DNA of 64,000 nucleotides from Reyranella sp. (GCF_004296935.1 NZ_SCVH01000145.1:62001-126000), one strand, 5' to 3'; shown: positions 38,094 to 49,293, counted from the stretch's first letter. Notes: generated by a model not told the origin, from the sequence alone. Translations and numbers: made by a program.

Positions 38094-40299
38094 GGTAGTA
38101 CTCGTCGCGCGGGAAGAAATCGGTGTTGGGCGATGCCGCCGGCACGGCCTTGCCCTTGTTCAGCACTTCGATCTTCTTCTCCTCGAACCATTTCCGGAGA
38201 TCGCCGCGGTCGACCCGCGCTACCGCCAGGTGCAGGTCGATGTCGGGACGCTGCAGCAGTTCCAGGATCTTGGCGCGGTCGTAGGGGATCGGCCGGTCGC
38301 TGCCGATCAGCGCCGGGTGCACCATCGTGACGTAGGGGAAGACCGAGCGGAACGTCTCGATCGAACGCTGCGTCGGCGCCCATTGGACGTAGAGGCCGCC
38401 CGGCGCCAGCTTCGCCCGCACCTGGCGGAAGAATTCCTGGGAATTGAGCAGGCCCGAAAGCGCCGACTTCGGCAAAATGGCATCGGCCTCGATCACGTCG
38501 TAGCGCGTCGTATCGAGGGCGAGCGCGTGACGTCCGTCGGCGATGACGACCTCGAACTTGGGATTGGCGAAGAGGCTTTCGACACCTGATTTCCCGCCCT
38601 GGCCGACATAGTCGCGCAAGGTGGCGATCACCGGGGCCACGATCTCGATCACCCGCACGCGCTCCGTGCCCGGGTGCAGGCCGGCGGCGTAGGGTGTGCC
38701 GCCGGTGCCCGAGCCGATCACCAGCACGCGCTTCGGCGCCCCATGTACCAGCGGTCCGATGGCGCCGAGGAAAGTGTGCACGGTGTCGAAGGGCAGGCGG
38801 CTCTGCGAGTGGCCCTGGATGTAGAGCTTGCCGCTCTGGGCGTCGTCCAGTTTCAGCAGGCTGAGGCCGGTCTTGTCTTCGGCGACGATGGCCTTTTCGA
38901 CCGTGAGCCCGTGCAGGCGGCGCCAGAACGATTCGCCGCCGGGAAACAGCACCAGGCCCGCCGTCAGCAGCGCGGCGGGGACGTAGGCCCAGCGTGTCGA
39001 TCGCGCGCCGAAGAGTTGCAGCACCGCGAAGGCGAGTCCGATCGCCACCAGCAGCTTCAGCGTGCCGGCCGTGCCCACGAGGTCGAGCAGCAGCAGGCCG
39101 GCGACCAGGCTGCCCATGCTGTTGCCGACGATGTTGGCGAGCTGCACCAGCCCGACGCGGCTGCCCAGCCGGTCGATGTCGCGTTGCACCGCCTTCTGCA
39201 CCACCGGAAAGGAGAACCCCATGATGAACGAGGCCGGCAGAACGACGACGGCCAACAGCAGGGCGATCAACGCGATGTCGGCGGCTTCGTCGGTCACGAT
39301 ATCGCGGTCGACGAAGGTCGAGGGCAGGATGTCGGCGCCGATGGCGAGATAGACGAACCAGGCGCCGCAGAGCGCCAGCGTCGTCGCCACGCCCTGCATC
39401 AGGAAGAAGAACCGCCTTGGATCGGCGATGCGATCGATCATCCGCGCGCCGACCAGGAGCCCCGCCGCATCGCCCAGGAGGAAAACGGCCAGGACCAGCG
39501 AAAAACTGTAGCCGTTGGACTGCAGCAGGACGCCGATCAGGCGATACCAGACGATCTGCAACGCCACGATGAGAAAGCCGCTGATGAACACCAGCAGCGA
39601 CCAGCGCCAGACGACCCCATCGGTCGAATCGGGGGGAGCCACCGCTTTCGGCCTTGGCGTGGCGTCAGCCATGTCGAGGCCGCGCGCCAGCAGCAGGCCG
39701 CCGGCCGCAACGACGAGGTTGAGGGCCGCGCCGACGTAGATCGCCTTGTCGAATCCGAACGTGCCGATCAGGTACCAGCCGCCTGTGAAGGCGCCGATGC
39801 CGGCGCCCAGCGTATTGAGGCCGTAGAGCCAGCCGATCAGCTTTGCCGAGCCCGCGATCTGGCTCACCACCGCCTTGGAGAGGAAGGGCAGCGAGCAGCC
39901 CATCAGGAAGGTCGGCCACAGCAGCCCGGCGAAGACGACGGCGAAGATGACGCCGCGCGAGGAAGCAAGCGGCAGGAATTTTAGATAGATGACGTCGTAA
40001 TAGAGCCAGGGACTGAGTACCGCGAAGACGGCGATGCCGACCTCGCAGAGCGCGAAGGCGATCAGCGACGTCCGTCGCGACAGCCGGTCGGCGTAGAGAC
40101 CGGCGGCCAGGCTGCCGATGCCGAGTCCCAGAAGGAACGCACCGACCACCAGGGCGGCGGCGATCGTGTCGGCGCCGGCGAACAGGCCGAGCAGGCGATG
40201 CCAAGCGGTCTGGTAGATCAGGGCGGCGGCGCCCGAGAGGAAGAACAGCCCGAAAAGTGCGGATTGCCGGACGCGATCCGACTGCAGCCCCGATATCAT
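38080..40299 (-). CDS. fused MFS / spermidine-synthase-like membrane protein
   Basis: 739 residues. About 1-465 is membrane with roughly 12-14 helices (LSGAAALIYQTAWHRLLGLF at the start, a family hallmark). From about 490 to 700 is a spermidine-synthase-like Rossmann domain: RVLVIGSGTGGTPYAAGLHP, RVIEIVAPV, VVIADGRHAL, ADAILPKSALSGLLNSQEFF. Catalytic polyamine residues are not all evident, so the reaction is unknown; related proteins may aminopropylate other substrates. The ATG at 40299 is chosen; a start 12 codons upstream is possible. It lies on the opposite strand between rbfA and truB, breaking that operon, and is flanked upstream by two palindromic repeats. Confidence 0.85.
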   Translation of the reverse strand: MISGLQSDRVRQSALFGLFFLSGAAALIYQTAWHRLLGLFAGADTIAAALVVGAFLLGLGIGSLAAGLYADRLSRRTSLIAFALCEVGIAVFAVLSPWLYYDVIYLKFLPLASSRGVIFAVVFAGLLWPTFLMGCSLPFLSKAVVSQIAGSAKLIGWLYGLNTLGAGIGAFTGGWYLIGTFGFDKAIYVGAALNLVVAAGGLLLARGLDMADATPRPKAVAPPDSTDGVVWRWSLLVFISGFLIVALQIVWYRLIGVLLQSNGYSFSLVLAVFLLGDAAGLLVGARMIDRIADPRRFFFLMQGVATTLALCGAWFVYLAIGADILPSTFVDRDIVTDEAADIALIALLLAVVVLPASFIMGFSFPVVQKAVQRDIDRLGSRVGLVQLANIVGNSMGSLVAGLLLLDLVGTAGTLKLLVAIGLAFAVLQLFGARSTRWAYVPAALLTAGLVLFPGGESFWRRLHGLTVEKAIVAEDKTGLSLLKLDDAQSGKLYIQGHSQSRLPFDTVHTFLGAIGPLVHGAPKRVLVIGSGTGGTPYAAGLHPGTERVRVIEIVAPVIATLRDYVGQGGKSGVESLFANPKFEVVIADGRHALALDTTRYDVIEADAILPKSALSGLLNSQEFFRQVRAKLAPGGLYVQWAPTQRSIETFRSVFPYVTMVHPALIGSDRPIPYDRAKILELLQRPDIDLHLAVARVDRGDLRKWFEEKKIEVLNKGKAVPAASPNTDFFPRDEYYLNRP

Positions 40300-40380
40300 G
40301 ATGGCAGCCTGCCTGAAGCCACGGCTGGCGCCCAACGATTTGTCGGCCTAAACGGAGCCCTCATCGGGTTGCCCATCAAA

Positions 40381-40400
40381 GGGCGGGGGTTACCCCGCCC
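40381..40400. repeat. perfect GC hairpin
   Basis: GGGCGGGG and CCCCGCCC around GTTA, a perfect 8-base stem, just upstream of the inverted repeat at 40405-40506 and of truB. It could act as a transcription block. Confidence 0.55.
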
Positions 40401-40404
40401 GATC

Positions 40405-40506
40405 GAGACGCGGCCTGCGGCCGCTCCTCAGGATGAGGTTCCGGTTTGGAAACACGAAGTCCTCACCCTGAGGAGGCTGCGCAGCAGCCGTCTCGAAGGG
40501 TGGGCA
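40405..40506. repeat. pair of inverted 34-base palindromic repeats
   Basis: Left arm 40405-40438 (GAGACG...TCCTCAGGATGAGG) and right arm about 40461-40494 (CCTCACCCTGAGGA...CGTCTC) are inverted copies. The outer 6 bases and 13 of the inner 14 match; the middle is itself a GC hairpin that differs. This resembles the CCTCATCCTGAGG intergenic repeats that I remember from Bradyrhizobium and relatives. Confidence 0.7.
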
Positions 40507-40529
40507 ACACGCTCGTTGGTCGTTTGGAA

Positions 40530-41435
40530 ATGGCGCGCAGGAAGAAGGGCGAGAAGATCGACGGCTGGGTCGTGCTCGACAAGCCGGTCGGGCTGGGCTC
40601 GACGCCGGCAGTCAGTCGCGTGCGCCGCCTGTTCGGCGCCCAGAAGGCCGGTCACGGCGGCACCCTCGATCCGCTGGCCAGCGGCGTCCTGCCGATCGCT
40701 CTGGGCGAAGCGACCAAGACCGTCCCGTTCGTGATGGATGGCCGCAAGGAATATCGATTCACCCTTCGGTTCGGCGAGGCCCGCTCGACCGAGGACGCCG
40801 AGGGCGAGGTCACGGCCACGAGCGAGGTCCGGCCGACCGACGAGGCGATCCGCGGCGCCCTGGGCGCCTTCGTGGGCGAGATCGACCAGGTGCCCCCGGC
40901 CTATTCGGCGCTCAAGATCGACGGCCAGCGGGCCTACGATCTCGCGCGGGCGGGCGAAGTCGTGGAAATGAAGAGGCGCCGCGTCCGCATCGACCGTCTG
41001 GAATTCCTGGCCCGGCCGGACAGGGACCATGCAGATTTGGTGGTCGAGTGCGGCAAAGGCACCTACATCCGGTCCCTGGGCCGCGATCTGGCGGTCGCCC
41101 TGGGGACCGTCGGACACCTGTCGGCGCTGCGTCGGACGGCCGCCGGTCCGTTCCGGGAAGAGCAGGCCATTTCGCTTCCCAAGCTGGAGGCCCTCGGGCA
41201 TATTCCCGCGCTCTTCGGGGCCCTGGTTCCCGTTGTGACCGCGCTGGACGACATCCCGGCGCTGGCCCTGACGGAAACCCAAGCCGACCAGCTGCGCCAC
41301 GGCCAGCCGGTCTTCTTGACCCGGGACGCACCTCCCTCCGGCGCACTGCTTCGCGCCGAGTCGGGTGAAAAGCTGGTGGCGCTTGTCCGTTCGGACGGCG
41401 CCTCGCTCCAGCCGGTGCGCGTTTTCAACCTTTAA
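40530..41435 (+). CDS. truB: tRNA pseudouridine(55) synthase
   Basis: 301 residues. The catalytic motif is [20 protein letters not shown] with Asp47; [41 protein letters not shown] and [13 protein letters not shown] are the other family blocks, and a short PUA-like tail ends the protein. It makes pseudouridine 55 in the T-loop. The start at 40530 ([13 protein letters not shown]) is chosen from family length; its ribosome site is weak (GGA). It is followed 16 bases later by rpsO. Confidence 0.96.
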   Translation: MARRKKGEKIDGWVVLDKPVGLGSTPAVSRVRRLFGAQKAGHGGTLDPLASGVLPIALGEATKTVPFVMDGRKEYRFTLRFGEARSTEDAEGEVTATSEVRPTDEAIRGALGAFVGEIDQVPPAYSALKIDGQRAYDLARAGEVVEMKRRRVRIDRLEFLARPDRDHADLVVECGKGTYIRSLGRDLAVALGTVGHLSALRRTAAGPFREEQAISLPKLEALGHIPALFGALVPVVTALDDIPALALTETQADQLRHGQPVFLTRDAPPSGALLRAESGEKLVALVRSDGASLQPVRVFNL

Positions 41436-41451
41436 GTCATGGAGACAACCG

Positions 41452-41721
41452 ATGTCGATTACAGCCGTCCGCAAAGCGGAGCTGATCAAGTCGTATGCCC
41501 AGGCCGATACGGACACCGGTTCGCCGGAAGTCCAGGTCGCCATCCTGAGCGAGCGCATTTCCAACCTCACCGAGCATTTCAAGGGCCACGCGAAGGACCA
41601 CCATTCGCGCCGCGGCCTGCTGAAGATGGTCGGCCAGCGCCGCCGTCTGCTCGACTATCTCAAGGCCAAGGACAGCAAGCGCTACGACACGTTGATCGAG
41701 CGTCTGGGTCTGCGTCGTTAA
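41452..41721 (+). CDS. rpsO: 30S ribosomal protein S15
   Basis: 89 residues, exact family length. [60 protein letters not shown] and [13 protein letters not shown] are standard S15 blocks. GGAG precedes the ATG. It binds 16S rRNA in the platform. It is followed by an intrinsic terminator and then pnp. Confidence 0.99.
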   Translation: MSITAVRKAELIKSYAQADTDTGSPEVQVAILSERISNLTEHFKGHAKDHHSRRGLLKMVGQRRRLLDYLKAKDSKRYDTLIERLGLRR

Positions 41722-41726
41722 TTTCC

Positions 41727-41753
41727 GGCCCTGTCTGACAGACAGGGCCTTTT
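41727..41753 (+). terminator. terminator after rpsO
   Basis: GGCCCTGTC and GACAGGGCC pair perfectly around TGACA, followed by TTTT. It separates rpsO from the long pnp leader. Confidence 0.85.
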
Positions 41754-41923
41754 CGCGTCGCGTCGTCCGGTCCCCGTGAATTCGGCCGGCTGACGCGACA
41801 TCGCAGTAACCGGGAAGGCAGGGGCGAGAGCAAACGCCTGACCCGGTCCTGCCGGCGCAAGGGCGCCGGTGGGCGGTCGTCGCCAAACGGGGGCGGACGA
41901 CCGTGATGGAAAGGATGAATGAG

Positions 41924-44059
<2,136 letters not shown>

Positions 44060-44078
44060 TCGCCCCATCCGATACGGA

Positions 44079-44109
44079 AACGGCGGCCTCGGGGCCGCCG
44101 TTTTTGTTT
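44079..44109 (+). terminator. pnp terminator
   Basis: AACGGCGGCC and GGCCGCCGTT pair around TCGG, followed by TTTGTTTG. A similar hairpin recurs at 44891-44917 after the toxin-antitoxin pair. Confidence 0.88.
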
Positions 44110-44149
44110 GGGTCTTCGGGGCCGCGCGCGTCGCCGAGCGTTGGCCTGA

Positions 44150-44178
44150 TTGACAACACCCGGAGGTGTTGGCATTCT
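44150..44178 (+). promoter_or_regulatory. toxin-antitoxin promoter with internal operator
   Basis: TTGACA (44150-44155), a 17-base spacer, then CATTCT (44173-44178). The palindrome CAACACCCGGAGGTGTTG (44154-44171) fills the spacer and overlaps the -35 box. A repressor bound there would block polymerase, as in autoregulated toxin-antitoxin operons. Confidence 0.6.
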
Positions 44179-44188
44179 CGCCATCAGC

Positions 44189-44476
44189 ATGACCGCGATG
44201 CTCGTCACCCGGTTCAAGGAAGTCACTGCTGAAGGCGACATCATCGAGTTCGTGGTCTGGCGGGTGCCGAGCCCGGTGGATCCGAGCCGGCACTTCTACA
44301 AGTATCGGGCGGTCTACATCGTCGACGGTAAGCGGGTCGTCGGGTTCGACAACGAGCGCGGCAAGGGCGACCACAAGCACATCAGGGGCCGGGAGAGCGC
44401 CTATGCCTTCTCCACGGTGGAGACGATGATCGAGGACTTCATCGCCGAGGTCGACGCCATAAGGAGGCGAAGATGA
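44189..44476 (+). CDS. TumE-like (DUF6516) toxin
   Basis: 95 residues. The family pattern is clear: IIEFVVWRVPSPV, HFYKYRAVYI, RVVGFDNERGKGDHKH and RESAYAFSTVETMIEDF. This is the TumE/DUF6516 group, annotated as the toxin of a toxin-antitoxin pair; its target is not something I can state. The ATG at 44189 follows the candidate promoter closely; the ATG at 44198 is an alternative. It overlaps the next gene by ATGA. Confidence 0.8.
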   Translation: MTAMLVTRFKEVTAEGDIIEFVVWRVPSPVDPSRHFYKYRAVYIVDGKRVVGFDNERGKGDHKHIRGRESAYAFSTVETMIEDFIAEVDAIRRRR

Positions 44477-44826
44477 GGAAGAGGACGCTGACCATTCGAT
44501 TGATGCCGGATTGGCGGAGCGGTCTCCGGGCGGCGGCCCGCAAGGCGCAGGCGAAGTCCTACCAGGGCGAAGAGCTCGCCTTCGAGACTCCGGCCGTCTT
44601 CTTCGGGAAGCTGACGGAACGGCGCTGGGCGCTCATTCGCATGCTGCAGGGCAAGGGTGTCCTGTCGATCAGGGAGCTGGCGCGGCGCGTGGAGCGGGAC
44701 GTGAAGCGCGTCCACGAAGACGTCTCCGTCCTCACGGAGCTCGGCCTTTTCGAGCGCGAGGAAGGCGGTGTCGTCTGCCCGTTTGCACGCATTCACGTCG
44801 ATTTTGAGCTGGCTGCAGCAGCTTAG
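44473..44826 (+). CDS. HTH antitoxin, TumA-like
   Basis: 117 residues. A winged HTH occupies about 50-105 (RWALIRMLQGKGVLSIRELA, VERDVKRVHEDVSVLTELGL), typical of the MarR-like antitoxins that pair with TumE-type toxins, followed by FEREEGGVVCPFARIHVDFE. It overlaps the toxin gene by 4 bases (ATGA) and presumably binds both the toxin and the CAACACC palindrome upstream. A degenerate copy of the pnp 3' end begins about 25 bases after its stop. Confidence 0.82.
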   Translation: MRKRTLTIRLMPDWRSGLRAAARKAQAKSYQGEELAFETPAVFFGKLTERRWALIRMLQGKGVLSIRELARRVERDVKRVHEDVSVLTELGLFEREEGGVVCPFARIHVDFELAAAA

Positions 44827-44851
44827 AACGGCTGGCGCGGTAACGTCGTCG

Positions 44852-44917
44852 GCGCCGGCCGGCGAGTAAGTTGCCGAACGATAACGGAAGCGGCGGCCAT
44901 CTGGCCGCCGTTTTTGT
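44852..44917 (+). repeat. degenerate second copy of the pnp 3' end and terminator
   Basis: GCGCCGGCCGGCGAGTAA at 44852-44869 is identical to the last 18 bases of pnp (44042-44059). It is followed by a diverged spacer (CGATAACGGAAG against CGATACGGAAA) and the same kind of terminator (CGGCGGCC/GGCCGCCG then TTTTTGTTTG, 44891-44917). The toxin-antitoxin pair lies exactly between the two copies. Confidence 0.85.
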
Positions 44918-44933
44918 TTGTAGACTGCCGAGG

Positions 44934-45575
44934 ATGATGAAGCCCTCCATCCTCTCCCGCCGCCTGATGCTGGCCGGTGCCGGCGTCGGCCTGATCCCCC
45001 TGTCTGCCGCCTTCGCCGCCGGCCTCGTGCCGACGCCGGCGCAGACCGAAGGGCCCTTCTATCCGGCCGGCCTTCCGGCCGACACGGACAACGACCTCGT
45101 GCAGGTGCGCGGCCAGGCGGCGCGCGCGATGGGTGAGGTGCTGCATCTTCAGGGCCGCGTGATCGGCATCGACGGCCGCGTGCGGTCCGGTGCCCTTGTC
45201 GAGATCTGGCAGTGCGACGCACGGGGCATCTACGACCATCCACGCCAGTCCGGCCGCGACCGCCGCGATCAGGCGTTCCAGGGCTACGGCCGCATGATCG
45301 TCGACGCCGAGGGCCGCTACAGCTTCCGTACCCTGAAGCCGGTCGCCTATCCCGGCCGCACACCGCACATCCATCTCAAGGCGACGACTGCCGACGGCCG
45401 CCTGCTCACCAGCCAGTTCTATGTCGCGGGTGATCCGCAGAACGAGCGCGACGGCGTGTTCCGCAGCGCCGTGCGTCAGCCCGGTCAGCGTGAGCGCATC
45501 GAGATGAAGCTCGCGCCGGCGCCCGGCCTCGAAGCGGGCGCACTCGCAACCGAGATGGATATCGTGATCGGCTGA
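44934..45575 (+). CDS. exported intradiol dioxygenase-like protein
   Basis: 213 residues. A Tat-like leader (SRRLMLAGAGVGLIPLSAAF) is followed by TEGPFYP near 40, the usual start of intradiol dioxygenases, LHLQGRVIGIDGRVRSGALV, EIWQCDARGIYDHP (first metal Tyr), YPGRTPHIHLKATT (Tyr and His ligands) and QFYVAGDPQNERD. Catalytic iron ligands thus look present. These exported members act on catechol-like or unknown aromatic substrates. Start is 44934 or 44937. It follows the toxin-antitoxin region but is probably unrelated to it. Confidence 0.85.
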   Translation: MMKPSILSRRLMLAGAGVGLIPLSAAFAAGLVPTPAQTEGPFYPAGLPADTDNDLVQVRGQAARAMGEVLHLQGRVIGIDGRVRSGALVEIWQCDARGIYDHPRQSGRDRRDQAFQGYGRMIVDAEGRYSFRTLKPVAYPGRTPHIHLKATTADGRLLTSQFYVAGDPQNERDGVFRSAVRQPGQRERIEMKLAPAPGLEAGALATEMDIVIG

Positions 45576-45585
45576 GGTGGCCTCT

Positions 45586-45697
45586 CTTCCCCTTTGCGGA
45601 GTCCGCAAAGGGGAAGTGCCCTCGTCTTACGAGGGCGATGGGGTTCATGACCCCCTCCGGCCTTCGGCCACCTCCCCCGAGACGGGGGAGGAGATCA
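45586..45697. repeat. multi-hairpin intergenic repeat, copy 2
   Basis: Same order of hairpins as the copy at 37558: CCCCTTTGCGGA/TCCGCAAAGGGG, CCCTCGTCTTACGAGGG, TCATGACCCCCTCCGGCC..., CCTCCCCCGAGACGGGGGAGG. It lies between the convergent dioxygenase and esterase genes. Confidence 0.8.
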
Positions 45698-45704
45698 GTT
45701 CCGA

Positions 45705-46598
45705 TCAGCCCTTCAACTGCCGCGCGATGAATTCCCTGACCGTTGCCTGCGCCTTGTCGGTCTGCGGGCCGGGGACGGCCACCCATTCGTGGGTCGAGTC
45801 GGCGAACAGGCGATAGTCGCACGCACCGCCCGCCGCCCTATAAGTTTCGGCGAATTTTTCCTGCATCGCCGGCAGGACGTTGTCGTCGAGGGCGCCCTGC
45901 ATGATGAGGAACGGCACCAGCGCGACCTTTTCGCCGCGGTCGAGGATCTCCTGGGGGTTGCCTTCGTGGATGCTTTCCCACGGCGAGAAGAAGGTCCTGT
46001 TGCTCTGGATCATGGTCTCGTTCTTGCGGCGCTCCGCGTTCTCGAAGCGCGCGATGGTGTTGCTGGGCGGCGAGCGCATCGCGACCCACGAAACAGTCGC
46101 ATCGATGTCCGGTGCGCCCGCGACGGGGAGGGCGCTGTAGCGCGGATCGTGCGGGCGCATGGCCAAGAGCTCGGCGACATGGCCGCCGCTCGAGGAGCCG
46201 TAGACGCCGAGCTTTGAGACGTCGCCGTTCCAGCGCGCGGCGTTCGCTTTCAGCCACCGCACGGCATGGTTGGCGTCCTGCACGCAGGCCGGATAGGGCG
46301 CTTCGGAGGCAAGCGTGAGGTCGACGGCGACGACCAGCAGCCCGCTCGATGCCAGCGCGCGATCCATCGGCTCTTCGGCCAGGCGGTCCTTCCGGGTCCA
46401 CGCCCCGCCGTGCAGGTCGAGAACGGTCGGGAAGGGGCCTGTTCCCTGCGGCTGGTAGATGCGCGCCATCAGCATGCGGCCGGCGGCATTGCGCCGGAGC
46501 TCCACGTCGCTGACGATGAGATCGTACCGGGCGTCGGGATTGTAGGTGGGGGGATTGTCGGCGGACGCCTCACGCCGAGCCGAAGTCGCTCCATCCAT
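45705..46598 (-). CDS. alpha/beta hydrolase, carboxylesterase-like
   Basis: 297 residues. The oxyanion motif is LDLHGGAWTRKDR, the nucleophile elbow GVYGSSSGGHVAELLA, acid QGALDDNVLP and the histidine STHEWV. The pattern fits the BD-FAE/dienelactone-like prolyl-peptidase-type esterases. No signal peptide. The start MDGATSARREASADN is polar, and the true start may be a few codons downstream. It is convergent with the dioxygenase gene across a repeat. Confidence 0.85.
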   Translation of the reverse strand: MDGATSARREASADNPPTYNPDARYDLIVSDVELRRNAAGRMLMARIYQPQGTGPFPTVLDLHGGAWTRKDRLAEEPMDRALASSGLLVVAVDLTLASEAPYPACVQDANHAVRWLKANAARWNGDVSKLGVYGSSSGGHVAELLAMRPHDPRYSALPVAGAPDIDATVSWVAMRSPPSNTIARFENAERRKNETMIQSNRTFFSPWESIHEGNPQEILDRGEKVALVPFLIMQGALDDNVLPAMQEKFAETYRAAGGACDYRLFADSTHEWVAVPGPQTDKAQATVREFIARQLKG

Positions 46599-47168
46599 CT
46601 TGATCTCCCCTGGCTGTTCGACGCCTGCAGGCGATTACGCTGTCACGGGGCCGCGCCAGAGTCGACGCCGGATGCATGCACTGCATGCATTGGATCACGC
46701 CGATGTGAATTGCAGGTTCAACAAGTTTATGCTAACAAATTCGATAGGCTGGCGCTTGGACTGCGCCGGCCTTTTTCCTTTCCGGCACGACCTGCCCGCG
46801 CCCCCTGGAGTCCGCAAGAGGGGCCGCGGGTTCGCCTCATGGCCTGGTGCAGCCGCCGCGGGTCCTGACCCGTGGACAGTCCCAACAACGACCCCGTCTC
46901 AACGCCACGCCAGATAACGCCGTGGGAACAGACACTTAACGACATCCTGGGCACAGGGTGCGCCGGGGCAGTGCGACCAAAGACTTCGCGAAACGCGAGA
47001 AAAGCCCGTGGAATAAGGCTTATCCCGGAGTCGGGCCCAACTTCGGGCCCAACACTCCCTCAATTCAGGTGGGCCCGGTAAGCGGGCTGAAAGCCCGCCG
47101 TTATTGGCTTTCCGGCGCGCGGAGAGCTGAAATTCTGTCGTGGAACTTGGGCCCGACTTGAGGCGAAT
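46599..47168. other. intergenic region with many inverted repeats
   Basis: About 570 bases without a supportable gene. Visible structures: TGCATGCACTGCATGCA near 46673; a terminator-like GGCTGGCGC/GCGCCGGCC followed by TTTTT near 46747-46775; CGGGTCCTGACCCG at 46859-46872; and a long-range inverted pair GTCGGGCCCAACTT (47031-47044) with AACTTGGGCCCGAC (47145-47158), 13 of 14 paired. It may encode one or more small RNAs or a mobile palindromic element. Confidence 0.5.
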
Positions 47169-48044
47169 TTACTCGCCGTTCGGCTCGCCCGAGCCCTGCG
47201 GCGGCATGCCGACGGCGTGGTAGCCGGCATCGACGTAGTGGACGGTGCCGGTCACGCCGGCGCTCAGGTCCGACAGCAAGTAGAGCGCGGCGCCGCCCAC
47301 GTCGGTGAGCTCGATGTTGCGGCGAAGCGGCGAGGCTTCGCGCGACACGCGATAGACATAGCGGGCGCTGCCGATCACGGCGCCGGCGAGGGTCCGCATC
47401 GGCCCGGCCGAGAGGGCGTTCACGCGCACGCCCTGCGGGCCGAGGTCGGCCGCGAGATAGCGGACACTGGCCTCGAGGGCGGCCTTGGCGATGCCCATGA
47501 CGTTGTAGGACGGCATGACCCGGACCGCGCCTTCGTAGGTGAGGGTGATCAGGCTGCCGCCTTCGGTCATCAGCGGCAGGGCGCGCCGCGCGATGTCGGT
47601 GAACGAGAAACAGGAGATGGTGAGGCTGCGCTGGAAGTTGGCCTTGCTCGTGTCGACGTAGCGGCCCTTCAGCTCTTCCTTGTCGGAGAAGGCAATGGCG
47701 TGGACCACGAAGTCGAGCCGGCCCCAGTCCTTCTTCAGGCGGGCGAACAGCCGGTCGAGGCTCTCCTCGTTTTCGACATCGGCTTCCTCGACGATTTTCG
47801 CCCCGATCTTCTCGACCATCGGCAGGACGCGCTTGCCGAAGGCGCCACCCTGGTAGGTGAAGGCCAGTTCCGCGCCGGCGTGGTGCAGCGCCTGGGCGAT
47901 GCCCCAGGCGATCGAGCGTTCGTTGGCCACGCCCATGACCAGGCCGCGCTTACCGGCCATCAGCTTGGGCACGGATGGCAGGGCGACCGCCTTGGAGACG
48001 GCATGGTCGGACGCCGCGGAGAGGGGACGACGGTCGTCGGGCAT
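47169..48044 (-). CDS. fabI: enoyl-[acyl-carrier-protein] reductase
   Basis: 291 residues. After a ~28-residue leader the FabI fold starts at MAGKRGLVMGVANERSIAWG. The active site is complete: Tyr170 (LTYEGA), Tyr180 and Lys187 (SYNVMGIAK), matching Tyr146/156/Lys163 of E. coli. It reduces trans-2-enoyl-ACP. GGGGGAC before the ATG at 48044 supports the long form; a start at 47960 would remove the leader. It lies 9 bases after fabB. Confidence 0.96.
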   Translation of the reverse strand: MPDDRRPLSAASDHAVSKAVALPSVPKLMAGKRGLVMGVANERSIAWGIAQALHHAGAELAFTYQGGAFGKRVLPMVEKIGAKIVEEADVENEESLDRLFARLKKDWGRLDFVVHAIAFSDKEELKGRYVDTSKANFQRSLTISCFSFTDIARRALPLMTEGGSLITLTYEGAVRVMPSYNVMGIAKAALEASVRYLAADLGPQGVRVNALSAGPMRTLAGAVIGSARYVYRVSREASPLRRNIELTDVGGAALYLLSDLSAGVTGTVHYVDAGYHAVGMPPQGSGEPNGE

Positions 48045-48053
48045 CTGTCCCCC

Positions 48054-49292
48054 TCAGTTTTCGTAGCGCGCGAACATCAGGCAGGCGTTGGTGCCGCCGA
48101 AGCCGAAACTGTTCGACAGGACGATTTCGAGCCCCGCCTTGTCGATCCGCTGGCGCGCGATCGGATAGTCGCCGACGCCGGGATCGGCGTTCTCGATATT
48201 GGCCGAGGCGCAGATGAAGTCGTTCTTCAACATCAGCAGCGAATAGATCGCCTCATGCGCCCCCGTGGCGCCCTGGCTGTGGCCGGTCAGCGACTTGGTC
48301 GAGCTGACGGTGGGCAGCTTCCTGCCGTCGAAGGCGGCGCGGATGGCATCCAGTTCGGTGAGATCGCCCACGGGCGTCGAGGTGCCGTGGGTGTTGATGT
48401 AGTCGACCGGCCGGTTGCCGCGCGCGCCACCCGGAAAACCGTCCAGGGCGAGCTTCATGCAGCGGATCGCGCCCTCACCGGACGGCGCCACCATGTCGGC
48501 GCCGTCGGAAGTGGCGCCATAGCCGATCACCTCGGCATAGATCTTGGCGCCGCGCGCCCTGGCGACTTCCAGTTCCTCGAGGACGACGATGCCGCCGCCG
48601 CCGGCGATGACGAATCCGTCGCGGTCCTTGTCGTAGGCCCGGCTCGCCCGTGTGGGCGTGTCGTTGTACTTGGACGACATGGCGCCCATGGCGTCGAACA
48701 GAACGGACAAGGTCCAGTCGAGTTCCTCACCGCCGCCGGCGAACATGCGGTCGGCCTTGCCGAGCTGGATGGATTCGACGGCGTTGCCGATGCAGTGCGC
48801 CGAGGTCGAGCAGGCCGAACTGATGGAGTAGCTCAGGCCCTTGATCTTGTAGGCGGTCGCCAGGTTGGCCGAGACGGTGCTGCACATGGCGCGCGGCACC
48901 TGGAACGGGCCGACGCGCTTGGGCCCCTTCTCCCGGGCCGTGATGGCGGCCTGCACGATGGCGCCGGTCGTCGGACCGCCCGAGCCGGCAATGACGCCGG
49001 TGCGTTCATTGGAGATTTCGCTCACCGAGAGGCCGGCGTCGGCGATCGCTTCCTTCATGGCGAGCCAGGCATAGGCCGCGCCGTCGCCCATGAAGCGCAT
49101 GAGGCGGCGATCGACCAGATCCTCGACCTTGAGCTTCAGCGTGCCGGCGACCTGGCTGCGGAAGCCGAGTTCCTTGTACTGCGGGACGAATTCGATGCCC
49201 GACTTGCCGTCCTTCAGGGATTGCGTCACTTCGGCGGCATTGTTGCCGATCGGAGAGACGATGCCGAGGCCGGTGACGACGACACGTTTCAT
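48054..49292 (-). CDS. fabB: 3-oxoacyl-ACP synthase I
   Basis: 412 residues, thiolase fold. Catalytic Cys161 is in [13 protein letters not shown] and the two histidines are in [11 protein letters not shown] and [30 protein letters not shown] is the usual start. Pairing with FabA marks it as the KAS I of the anaerobic unsaturated fatty acid route. It starts 1 base from the end of fabA. Confidence 0.96.
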   Translation of the reverse strand: MKRVVVTGLGIVSPIGNNAAEVTQSLKDGKSGIEFVPQYKELGFRSQVAGTLKLKVEDLVDRRLMRFMGDGAAYAWLAMKEAIADAGLSVSEISNERTGVIAGSGGPTTGAIVQAAITAREKGPKRVGPFQVPRAMCSTVSANLATAYKIKGLSYSISSACSTSAHCIGNAVESIQLGKADRMFAGGGEELDWTLSVLFDAMGAMSSKYNDTPTRASRAYDKDRDGFVIAGGGGIVVLEELEVARARGAKIYAEVIGYGATSDGADMVAPSGEGAIRCMKLALDGFPGGARGNRPVDYINTHGTSTPVGDLTELDAIRAAFDGRKLPTVSSTKSLTGHSQGATGAHEAIYSLLMLKNDFICASANIENADPGVGDYPIARQRIDKAGLEIVLSNSFGFGGTNACLMFARYEN

Positions 49293-49293
49293 G

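Noticed and set aside
46640..46880. Considered SRP RNA or 6S RNA on either strand
   Set aside because: The tetraloop and conserved core of SRP RNA and the bubble of 6S RNA are not present; only generic hairpins remain.
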